64,000 bases of DNA from Geomonas diazotrophica. Lineage in GTDB: Bacteria; Desulfobacterota; Desulfuromonadia; Geobacterales; Geobacteraceae. Where the stretch lies: positions 2,483 to 66,482 of the forward strand of contig NZ_JAHLMF010000012.1 in NCBI RefSeq assembly GCF_018919385.1, written 5' to 3'. The position numbers and the translations under genes are program-made. The notes beneath the pieces are model-generated. The model searched no databases. It saw only the letters and a program-made list of their open reading frames with translations, and was not told the origin of the DNA. Below are positions 10,882 to 20,334 of the stretch, one piece after another (position 1 is the first letter of the stretch; each line of letters opens with the position of its first letter).

Positions 10882-10904
10882 ACCATGTGCAGCCCGCGAG
10901 CCCT

Positions 10905-11612
10905 ATGCCATTTATCCCCCGCAAGAGGACCAGCCTCGAGTTTCTCGACCTTCCCCCGGAGGTCTGCACCCTTGAGGAACTGGAGGGAAGCCTCTCCGAC
11001 ATAAGGATCGTGAACCGCTATCTGGGCGACACCCGGGCGCTTCTGAAGCATCTTTCAGCGAAGGTGCAGGGGCAGCGGCACCTCTCCGTGCTCGATGTCG
11101 CTACCGGTTCGGCCGACCTGCCGGTTGCCATCGTGGAGTGGGCCAGAAAGAAAGGGATCGACATCCAGGTCACCGGCGTCGATCTCAACAGCCGGACCAT
11201 AGACATCGCGCGCCGACACGCCACGGGCTACCCGGAGATCAAGCTGCTGGTGGCCGACGCGCTGCAGCTTCCTTTTCGGGACCAGAGCTTCGACCTGGTG
11301 CTCTGCAGCAAGACCCTGCATCACATGAAGGAGCCGGAAGTGGTAGCGGCGCTGCAGGAGATGCTTCGGGTGGCGCGGCGAGGCTTCATCGTCATGGATC
11401 TGCGCAGGAGCTGGATCGCCTACGTCCTCATCTACCTGCTCACCAGGATCTTCACCCGCAACCGCATGACCCGCTACGACGGCCCTCTCTCGGTCCTGAA
11501 AGCGTTCACCGCGGATGAGCTCCGCAAATCGGCGCTGCAAGCCGGAGCCACCTCCATCACGATTCGCCGGGAGCCCTTCTGGCTGCTGGTCGTTTCCGGG
11601 GAGATCGCATGA
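10905..11612 (+). CDS. Class I SAM-dependent methyltransferase (UbiE-like)
   Basis: About 235 residues from the ATG at 10905; a GTG at 10887 is an alternative. Motif I is VLDVATGSADLPVA, the acidic ribose-binding residue is in VTGVDLNSR, and motif post-I/II is FDLVLCSKTLHHM, all typical of Methyltransf_11/25. The C-terminal hydrophobic segment (AYVLIYLLTRIFTRN) suggests a lipophilic substrate or membrane association. It overlaps the following U32-family gene by ATGA at 11609-11612, so they are translationally coupled. Methylation of a polyketide or quinone-like ring is a reasonable inference from the neighbouring type III PKS. Confidence 0.85.
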   Translation: MPFIPRKRTSLEFLDLPPEVCTLEELEGSLSDIRIVNRYLGDTRALLKHLSAKVQGQRHLSVLDVATGSADLPVAIVEWARKKGIDIQVTGVDLNSRTIDIARRHATGYPEIKLLVADALQLPFRDQSFDLVLCSKTLHHMKEPEVVAALQEMLRVARRGFIVMDLRRSWIAYVLIYLLTRIFTRNRMTRYDGPLSVLKAFTADELRKSALQAGATSITIRREPFWLLVVSGEIA

Positions 11613-12844
11613 AGTTTTCCGTCGCTACCAATTTCGAGCCCGATCTTCTGCCGGCCCTGGAGGGATACCCGGTTGTCGAGCTGTTCGGGAAGCTCCCTTG
11701 CGACAGCGTTGGGGGAGGCAGGGCGTCATTCATGTTGGCGCCCCTGGGCAAGACGCAGTTCAGGGCGCATGTGCAGGACGCCGCCCGGCGCGGCATCGGA
11801 TTCAACTACCTGGTGAACCCCGCCTGCATGGACAACCGCGAGTTCATCCGGAAGGGGCAGGCCGAGTTGGAGCGTCTGCTCGAGTTTGTGGAGGAGTGCG
11901 GCGTAACCTCGGTGACGGTTTCTCTCCCATTCCTGCTCCCCATCATCAAGAAGCGTCACCCGCGGCTCAAGGTACGGGTGGGCGTGTACGCCCGGGTGGA
12001 CTGCGTGGCGAAGGCGAGGTTCTGGGAGGATCTCGGGGCGGACTGCATCACCCTGGAGTCGATCGCGGTCAACCGCGACTTCGCCATGCTGCGCTCGATC
12101 CGGCAGGCGGTCGGGCTGGAACTGCAGTTGATCGCCAACTCCAACTGCCTCATCTTCTGTCCCATCTCGGGGCAGCATATGGTGAACCTCTCGCACGCCT
12201 CGCAGAAGGGACACGCGAGCCGCGGTTTCATGATCGACTACTGCGCTCTCAAATGCTCCGCGCTCAAGCTGGCCGACCCGTCGCACTACCTGCGCTCGGA
12301 GTTCATAAGACCCGAGGACATCAAAGCCTATACCGACCTCGGGTTCCACTCCTTCAAGATACTGGAGCGCGGTGCGCCGACCGAGGTGCTGGCCCGCCGG
12401 GTGCGGGCCTATGCCGAGGGGCGTTTCGATGGCAACCTGCTGGACCTGATCCAGCCCTACGGCTACAAGACGGGCTCGGCGAAGGGGGGGAGCCTGTTGG
12501 ATCTCAGAAGGTTCGCCAGGTTCTTCTTCAGGCCGCTGGCGGTCAGGCAGTCCGGCCTGCTCCGCTTGAAACGGCTGGCCGAGAAGCGCGGCCTGGTGGC
12601 CGGGCTTGACTGGGACCCGGTTCATATCGACAACCGGCTTCTGGACGGCTTCCTGGAGGGGATGAGGGGGATCGACTGCCGGAGCAGCGATTGCTCCCGG
12701 TGCGGCTACTGTGAACGCTGGACACGAGAGGCGGTACGGGTGGATGAAAGGTACCGGCAGGAGCTGTTGCAGCTTTACCATGAAGCTTTCCATGACATGT
12801 ACTCCGGTTCACTCTGGGGTATTGCTGGCAGGAGGGGAGAATGA
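11609..12844 (+). CDS. Peptidase U32-family protein
   Basis: 411 residues. The alpha/beta-barrel pattern of the U32 family is visible: FNYLVNPACMDN, VTVSLPFLLP, GVYARVD and AITLES-like ADCITLESIAVNRD. A conserved set of cysteines is clustered in NCLIFCP, MIDYCALKCS and, at the C-terminus, CRSSDCSRCGYC. U32 proteins include UbiU/UbiV-type 4Fe-4S O2-independent hydroxylases and RlhA/TrhP tRNA/rRNA hydroxylation factors, and true protease activity is rare. The Cys set suggests an Fe-S cluster, so an oxygen-independent hydroxylase in this pathway is an attractive inference. It overlaps both neighbours by ATGA. Confidence 0.82.
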   Translation: MKFSVATNFEPDLLPALEGYPVVELFGKLPCDSVGGGRASFMLAPLGKTQFRAHVQDAARRGIGFNYLVNPACMDNREFIRKGQAELERLLEFVEECGVTSVTVSLPFLLPIIKKRHPRLKVRVGVYARVDCVAKARFWEDLGADCITLESIAVNRDFAMLRSIRQAVGLELQLIANSNCLIFCPISGQHMVNLSHASQKGHASRGFMIDYCALKCSALKLADPSHYLRSEFIRPEDIKAYTDLGFHSFKILERGAPTEVLARRVRAYAEGRFDGNLLDLIQPYGYKTGSAKGGSLLDLRRFARFFFRPLAVRQSGLLRLKRLAEKRGLVAGLDWDPVHIDNRLLDGFLEGMRGIDCRSSDCSRCGYCERWTREAVRVDERYRQELLQLYHEAFHDMYSGSLWGIAGRRGE

Positions 12845-13920
12845 CCGACGCACTCACCGGGGGGCAGCCCCCATCAGGAAGAACCTACGTCGCCTCGATA
12901 GCATCGGCCGTGCCGCGCTTCAGCGCCTCCCAGAGGTTTGCTGCCGACCTGGTTCGTGAGCATTTCAAGGAAACGCTCACGCCGAGAAGCATGGGGCTGA
13001 TCCGGGCGACCTTCGAGCACCCGAGCATAGAGAAGCGGCATTTCGCCGTGGACGATCCCGTGCGCATCTTCGACGAAACCCAGGACCAGAGGGTGGCCCG
13101 CTTCACGGAAGAGTCGGTGAACCTGGCAGCACAGGCGGTGACCCGGGCGCTGGAAAAGGTGGGATTGTCCGTTCAAGAGGTGAAAGGCCTGGTCGTCAAT
13201 ACCTGCACCGGGTACATCTGCCCGGGCATCTCGACCTACCTGGCGCAGCGTTTGGGACTGGACCCCCGTACCAGGCTGTACGATCTCGTCGGCAGTGGCT
13301 GCGGCGGTGCCATTCCCAATCTCCAGGTGGCCGAGTCGATGCTGAGGATGACGGGCGGGGTGGTGGTGAGCGTCGCGGTCGAAATCTGCAGTGCCGCGTT
13401 CCAGATGGGCAACGACCTGAGCCTGATCCTTTCCAACGCGCTCTTCGGAGACGGTGCCGCAGCCGCGGTGCTGTGGGAAAGGCCGGAGGGGTTCGAACTG
13501 CACGGTTCGGCAGGGCGCTACGTGCCGGAACAGCGGGAGGCGATACGGTTCGTGCACAAGGGGGGGCAGCTGCACAACCAGTTGTCGACCGACCTCCCGA
13601 GGCTGGTCGGCAAGGCCGCGGCCGAGGTGGTGGACGATCTGCTCGCCGGCTCCGCCCTTAACAGAAACGATATCGGGTGGGCGCTGCACACCGGCGGAGA
13701 GAAGGTGATCAATGCGGTGCGGGACGAGGTGGGGATCCCGGAAGACCGGCTCCGGGCGACCAGGAAGGTGCTCTCCCGGTACGGCAACATGTCTTCGCCG
13801 ACGGTGTGGTTCGTTCTGGACGAGATGCTGCGGGAGGGGATGCCTTCCGGCGAGTGGTGCGTGATGCTGGCCTACGGTGCGGGGCTTTCGGCACATGCGT
13901 GCCTGTTGAGGAAAATCTGA
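12841..13920 (+). CDS. Type III polyketide synthase (chalcone synthase-like)
   Basis: 359 residues. The Cys-His-Asn triad is readable: Cys154 in GSGCGGAIPN, His283 in LHTGGEKVI and Asn316 in RYGNMSSPT, which is the chalcone/stilbene synthase layout. FGDGAAAAV is also typical. These enzymes extend an acyl-CoA starter with malonyl-CoA and cyclise the chain to resorcinols, pyrones or phloroglucinols. It is coupled (ATGA, 12841-12844) to the U32-family gene and ends the plus-strand cluster. The starter unit and product cannot be predicted. Confidence 0.9.
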   Translation: MTDALTGGQPPSGRTYVASIASAVPRFSASQRFAADLVREHFKETLTPRSMGLIRATFEHPSIEKRHFAVDDPVRIFDETQDQRVARFTEESVNLAAQAVTRALEKVGLSVQEVKGLVVNTCTGYICPGISTYLAQRLGLDPRTRLYDLVGSGCGGAIPNLQVAESMLRMTGGVVVSVAVEICSAAFQMGNDLSLILSNALFGDGAAAAVLWERPEGFELHGSAGRYVPEQREAIRFVHKGGQLHNQLSTDLPRLVGKAAAEVVDDLLAGSALNRNDIGWALHTGGEKVINAVRDEVGIPEDRLRATRKVLSRYGNMSSPTVWFVLDEMLREGMPSGEWCVMLAYGAGLSAHACLLRKI

Positions 13921-13941
13921 AGGAAGGGGCTGGGGGGGATT

Positions 13942-13973
13942 AACGTAGAACGTAGAACACAGAACGTAGAACG
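13942..13973. repeat. Short AACGTAG-type direct repeat
   Basis: Three near-identical copies of AACGTAGAAC/AACACAGAAC occur in tandem between the converging PKS and radical SAM genes. No function is apparent. Confidence 0.7.
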
Positions 13974-13977
13974 GAAG

Positions 13978-15390
13978 TTAAAACCTGTGCCGGGAGCGGA
14001 ACTGGTCGCCGGTGAAAAATCCCCTGATGAGGTCCAGGTTGTTCAAGAGCACCTTCAGCCCGCCCTTCTCGCGCTTTCTGACAAAGTAGTTGCCGATGAA
14101 CATGGAGGGGCTGCAAAAGGCCTTCAGGTTCTCCCAGTTCATGATCCGGTTCAACTGCCCCGTGCTGAGCCGCTTCGTCTTCACGTTGCACATGAACCCG
14201 GTGTACCTGCTCAGCCGGTCGGGATTGGTCACGAGGCCCGCCTCCAACAGTTCCTCCCTGATCCTCGTTCCGGGATATGGCGTCACGCATTGTACGTAGG
14301 GAAGGTCGATCGCCAGCCTGCGCGAGGCGCGGAAGACCTCCCGGATCTCCTCCGGACCGTCGTCCGGGTTGCCGATGATGAATCCCCCCATCACGCCGAT
14401 GCCATGCTCCCGCAGCAGGCGCACCGCCCGCTCCGTTTTCTCCCGGATATCCCCCTTCTGAAAGAAAGCCAGGTTTTGCGGGAGCACCGATTCGATGCCC
14501 AGGAAGACCATGGCGAAGTTGGCGCGGGCCAAGGCCGGTATCAGTTCGGGATCGGCCACCATCCCGGCCACCGAGGCCTGGACCAGGTACTCCATGCCGT
14601 TCAGCCCGTGCTCGACTATGGCGCGGGCAAGACCGGTGAACCGGCGGCTGTCCAGGGTGATGTTGTCGTCCACCAGCAGCACGGTCCGGGTTCCCCTTTG
14701 TTGCAGCTCCTTCAGGTCCTCGATCACCCGCTCGACTCGGTGGCAGCGGAAGCTGGTGCCGTACATTCCGGTGATCGAGCAGAAGGTGCAGGTCATGGTG
14801 CAGCCGCGCGAGGTTTCGGCGCAGTCGAGCTTGCGATCGAAATAGGTGAAGCCGTCCAGGACCCTGGCGCTGCGATTGGGCAGCGGCAACCGGTCCAGGT
14901 CCAGCAGGGGAGCGGTCGGGTTGTGGATGAAACTGCCATAGCGCGCCCAGGATAGTCCCGGGACGTCGAAGAAGGAGCGCTGCCCGTCCAGCGCCTCCAA
15001 AAGAGCCGGGAAGGATTGCTCCCCTTCGCCGCGCACCAGGAAATCGAAGGGAGGCGTGCCGCAGGTCAGCTCCCGGTAGGAGAGCGTGGCGTGGTAGCCG
15101 CCCAGCACCAGCTTGGCCTGGGGAAGACGGGCACGGCAGATCGACATCACCCTGAGGGCGCTTTCGTACTGGAAGCTCATGCTGCTGATGCCGACCACGT
15201 CAGGCCTGAACTCGTGCAGGAAGCGCTGCAGCCAGGTCTGGATGTTCCGATGCACCAGCACCAGGTCCACGACCTTCACCTCGTGCAGCTTGAGGTGGGC
15301 CGCAATCGAGCAGAGGCCCAGGTTGGGAACCTTGATGATGCGATGGAAGTTGTTGGCGGCGTCCGGCATTGCCAAAAGGAGTATCTTCAT
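13978..15390 (-). CDS. B12-binding-domain radical SAM protein (BchE/HpnR-like)
   Basis: 470 residues. The N-terminal cobalamin-binding fold spans about 1-150 (MKILLLAMPDA, VPNLGLCSIAAHL, VVGISSMSF, LVLGGYHAT). The radical SAM motif CTMTCTFC lies near residue 197 after ETSRG, followed by VLLVDDNIT and a MGGFIIGNPDD segment. This architecture is shared with BchE, hopanoid C-methylases and phosphonate methylases. It faces the type III PKS cluster across 57 bases and may act in the same pathway, though being on the other strand it has its own promoter. Confidence 0.88.
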   Translation of the reverse strand: MKILLLAMPDAANNFHRIIKVPNLGLCSIAAHLKLHEVKVVDLVLVHRNIQTWLQRFLHEFRPDVVGISSMSFQYESALRVMSICRARLPQAKLVLGGYHATLSYRELTCGTPPFDFLVRGEGEQSFPALLEALDGQRSFFDVPGLSWARYGSFIHNPTAPLLDLDRLPLPNRSARVLDGFTYFDRKLDCAETSRGCTMTCTFCSITGMYGTSFRCHRVERVIEDLKELQQRGTRTVLLVDDNITLDSRRFTGLARAIVEHGLNGMEYLVQASVAGMVADPELIPALARANFAMVFLGIESVLPQNLAFFQKGDIREKTERAVRLLREHGIGVMGGFIIGNPDDGPEEIREVFRASRRLAIDLPYVQCVTPYPGTRIREELLEAGLVTNPDRLSRYTGFMCNVKTKRLSTGQLNRIMNWENLKAFCSPSMFIGNYFVRKREKGGLKVLLNNLDLIRGFFTGDQFRSRHRF

Positions 15391-15555
15391 CGGCTTCCTT
15401 GAGGAGGGGGCGTTGGCTCGACCCTAAGGATTATAGAGGCAGGCCTGCGATAAGCAAATCGGCCAGGGGACGCTGGCAAGGTGAGGCAATGAAGATAAAA
15501 TGTTCGTCATTAACCGGATGCTGGGGCGCGAAGCCGCCGCAGCTGGAGGTGGATC

Positions 15556-15708
15556 ATGGGCGAAAGGGATGGCAAGGAAGAGGACGCACCGGTTGTGGTC
15601 ATCGTGGAGCGGCGCAAACAGAAGGAAACGGAGCTGAGCTCGACTGAGGTTATGAAGATATTGAGAAAGAGGGCGGCGCGCGCGAGAAAAATCCCGCGCG
15701 TGGAATGA
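15556..15708 (+). CDS. Small charged protein, 50 residues, unknown function
   Basis: ATG at 15556, with GGAGG seven bases upstream, through TGA at 15706-15708. The product is highly charged: an acidic start (MGERDGKEEDAP), a VVVIVERRKQK segment and an arginine-rich tail (KRAARARKIPRVE). A hairpin terminator follows within 30 bases, which supports a real transcription unit. I do not recognise a family. Confidence 0.5.
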   Translation: MGERDGKEEDAPVVVIVERRKQKETELSSTEVMKILRKRAARARKIPRVE

Positions 15709-15733
15709 CAATAGGCAGCATCGGCAACAGGAA

Positions 15734-15778
15734 AGGCCCCCGTACCGGCAAGCGCAACAGGACCGGCGGGGGCCTTTC
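15734..15778 (+). terminator. Hairpin terminator upstream of ppk
   Basis: AGGCCCCCGTACCGG ... ACCGGCGGGGGCCT is a long GC-rich stem followed by TTTCTCT. It lies 25 bases after the small gene ending at 15708. Confidence 0.75.
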
Positions 15779-15870
15779 TCTGTCAGCCATACTCAAAAGC
15801 GGGCGACGGTTGCCTTCGTCGGATAATAATGTAAGAATATTATTATTCTACAGCTCTGGAGACCAAGGTC

Positions 15871-18480
<2,610 letters not shown>

Positions 18481-18589
18481 TCCGCAGTCAGGAACGCTGC
18501 CGGATGACAGAGAAAAGAAAAAAAGATAGCATGTTCGATGTGCCGGTGCTGACAGCCGGCCGCAACCGGTGATACCCGAGGGGGAAACG

Positions 18590-18865
18590 ATGGAACCTAA
18601 AGCGACATGTGTCTGTGCGGGGGATCATGAGCACCATATCTGCTACCTGCACAGTAAAGGTCTGGTTGAAGAGGTGGAGAAACTCACCGACAACCCGACC
18701 GTGACCTGCGCGATCTGCCTGGTCAACGCCAATTCACCCGATAACGTCTGCTCGCCGACCACGCTTGGCGGCGGGTTCAAATACTCGGACATGCAGGGGA
18801 GCAAGAAGATCATCTGCGAGAGTGTGACCGAGGCCATCCCCGAGAACGATAAAAAACATACGTAG
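18590..18865 (+). CDS. Small cysteine/histidine-rich protein, 91 residues
   Basis: The start at 18590 has GAGGGGG six bases upstream. Seven cysteines occur, with an N-terminal CVC, then DHEHH, then C arrangement, and a TCAIC pair in the middle. This suggests metal binding, but no known domain is recognised. It lies about 110 bases after ppk and ahead of the insertion sequence, whose arrival may have separated it from former downstream neighbours. Confidence 0.65.
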   Translation: MEPKATCVCAGDHEHHICYLHSKGLVEEVEKLTDNPTVTCAICLVNANSPDNVCSPTTLGGGFKYSDMQGSKKIICESVTEAIPENDKKHT

Positions 18866-18943
18866 CAGAGTCCCCTCCCCCGGCGGGAGGAGCTTCGTCC
18901 AGCAAGCCATGACAAACAATAAAAATACCATGCTGGCCATCCT

Positions 18944-18975
18944 GGTAACATTGAAGTGATCCGCTTCAGGTTACC
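18944..18975 (+). other. Hairpin upstream of the IS110 transposase
   Basis: GGTAAC pairs with GTTACC and the inner TGAAG with CTTCA. The hairpin ends about 17 bases before the transposase start, so it could limit translation or be part of the recombination end. Confidence 0.6.
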
Positions 18976-18992
18976 GTACGAGGGAGGCCAAC

Positions 18993-20069
18993 ATGGCGAA
19001 AAAGATTTTAACAGGAACTGAGCATTTTGTCGCAGGGTATGAATCTCACACCTTCTACGTTGGGGTTGACGTTCATAAGCGCAGCTATCACGTCGCTGTG
19101 CGACGTGCCGATGGTCGCGCTATCACTGTGGTCACTCCGGCTTCTTCTGAATCAGTAGTTGAATTCCTCCACAACCTCCCTGTCCGCATCGGAGCTGTAG
19201 CCTATGAGTCCGGGCCAACGGGTTTCTCCCTGGCCCGGGCGCTTCAGAAGGCAGCTATTCCTGTCATTGTTGCTGCTCCTAGTAAAATCCCCCGCGCTGT
19301 AACACCAGGTGCTAAGTGTGACCGCCTCGATTGTCTTAAACTGGCGGATTATGCTGCTAAAGGCATGCTCAAATCCATAGCGATTCCAAGCGTAGAGGAA
19401 GAGGCGCGTCGAACCCTCTTGCGCAGACGCCATGCGATCGTGGATTCAGCAAGGCGTTGCAAGCAACGCATCAAAGGTCATTTACTTTTCCTCGGTATTG
19501 ATGAACCAAAGGAGCTGACCAACTGGCATAGTGATGTGGCAGAAGTGCTGTTGGGGCTTCCCATGGATCCGGCAGCCCTCATGACACTCGAAAGCTATCT
19601 GCGCGAGCTGGCGTTTCACCAGGAGGAGCTGCGCAGGTTAGAGTTGCAGTTGAAGAGCCTTGTCAAATCGAAGGAGTTGGCGAAGCGGATGGCCTGTCTG
19701 CAGTCGGTGCCTGGCGTAGGTCCAACAGTTGCCACGACATTCGCCATGGAGCTGTTCCGCCCTGACAGGTTTGCAAGACCCGAGGAGGTGGCAAGTTATC
19801 TTGGTCTTGCGCCAGTTGTTCGGCAAAGCGGCAATAAATCACCATCGGGCAGGCTAGTTCCGGTAGGACAAACCAGATTGCGCAGTCTGCTGATTGAAGC
19901 AGCCTGGATGTGGAGAAGCAAAGACAGTTATGCCGAGGGGCTTTATCGACGGTTAGTTGCCAAGTCTGGAGTTGCTCAGAAGGCAATAGCAGCTGTGGCA
20001 CGACGGTTGGCAATCATCCTGTGGCGCCTCTGCATCGAACAGAGGATGTACCGTACTTCCGTGGCATAA
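18993..20069 (+). CDS. IS110-family transposase (DEDD recombinase)
   Basis: 358 residues and intact. The N-terminal RuvC-like DEDD domain shows VGVDVHKRSYHVAV (first Asp), AYESGP (Glu) and CDRLDCLKLADYA (two Asp). A coiled coil follows at about 190-230. The C-terminal Tnp domain has the helix-hairpin-helix LQSVPGVGPTVA and the conserved RQSGN, whose Ser is the family nucleophile, then GRLVPVGQTRLR. GAGGGAGG lies just upstream of the ATG. Such enzymes use an element-encoded guide RNA to choose donor and target DNA. No frameshift is seen, so the element may be active. Confidence 0.95.
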   Translation: MAKKILTGTEHFVAGYESHTFYVGVDVHKRSYHVAVRRADGRAITVVTPASSESVVEFLHNLPVRIGAVAYESGPTGFSLARALQKAAIPVIVAAPSKIPRAVTPGAKCDRLDCLKLADYAAKGMLKSIAIPSVEEEARRTLLRRRHAIVDSARRCKQRIKGHLLFLGIDEPKELTNWHSDVAEVLLGLPMDPAALMTLESYLRELAFHQEELRRLELQLKSLVKSKELAKRMACLQSVPGVGPTVATTFAMELFRPDRFARPEEVASYLGLAPVVRQSGNKSPSGRLVPVGQTRLRSLLIEAAWMWRSKDSYAEGLYRRLVAKSGVAQKAIAAVARRLAIILWRLCIEQRMYRTSVA

Positions 20070-20119
20070 AGTGAGGAGTCGCGAAGCGGCCTTTGCCACA
20101 TTTAGGTGGCGGAATAAAA

Positions 20120-20222
20120 ATGGCGAACCTTCTCTAGGTACCGGATCGGTACTCGGCGTGAAGCTGGCGCGAATAAGAAAAGGCATCCTCTGTTGAAAGA
20201 TGCCCTACGAGAAGGTTATCAC
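20120..20222 (+). ncRNA. Candidate bridge (guide) RNA of the IS110/IS1111 element
   Basis: AACCTTCTC at 20126-20134 is the exact complement of GAGAAGGTT at 20209-20217 and closes a multi-stem fold. Inside are the hairpin GTACCG/CGGTAC (20138-20143 with 20147-20152) and the hairpin GGCATC/GATGCC (20182-20187 with 20199-20204) with an 11-base loop. IS1111-subgroup elements are known to encode their guide RNA downstream of the transposase, which matches this position. Guide loops cannot be confirmed without the target site. Confidence 0.5.
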
Positions 20223-20263
20223 CTCTCGATCTTTGAAAAAAGCTTGACTGATGGCCACATAAG

Positions 20264-20304
20264 AAAGGCGGCCCCGGTGTTGAAACCGGGACCGCCTTTT
20301 TTCG
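20264..20304 (-). terminator. Terminator of hcp
   Basis: AAAGGCGGCCCCGGT ... ACCGGGACCGCCTTTTTT is a strong hairpin 31 bases beyond the hcp stop, with poly-T on the plus strand and TTTCTT on the minus strand. It can work in both directions. Confidence 0.85.
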
Positions 20305-20334
20305 TTTGCTGCTGCCTGTTCCGCGGGGTTCGGC

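Larger units (their letters stand above)
18900..20262 (+). mobile_element. IS110/IS1111-family insertion sequence
   Basis: The element is defined by its intact DEDD transposase. The left flank has a hairpin at 18944-18975. The right flank has about 190 bases of paired sequence. TGGCCATC at 18934-18941 is matched by GATGGCCA at 20250-20257, a possible subterminal inverted repeat as in the IS1111 subgroup. Exact ends are uncertain because this family makes no reliable target duplication. The right end must lie before the hcp terminator at 20264. Base composition is visibly less GC-rich than the neighbouring genes. Confidence 0.75.

Noticed and set aside
10842-10904. An upstream TTG start for the methyltransferase
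   Set aside because: It overlaps the exported-protein gene by 40 bases and adds residues unlike the family; the ATG at 10905 suits the domain start.
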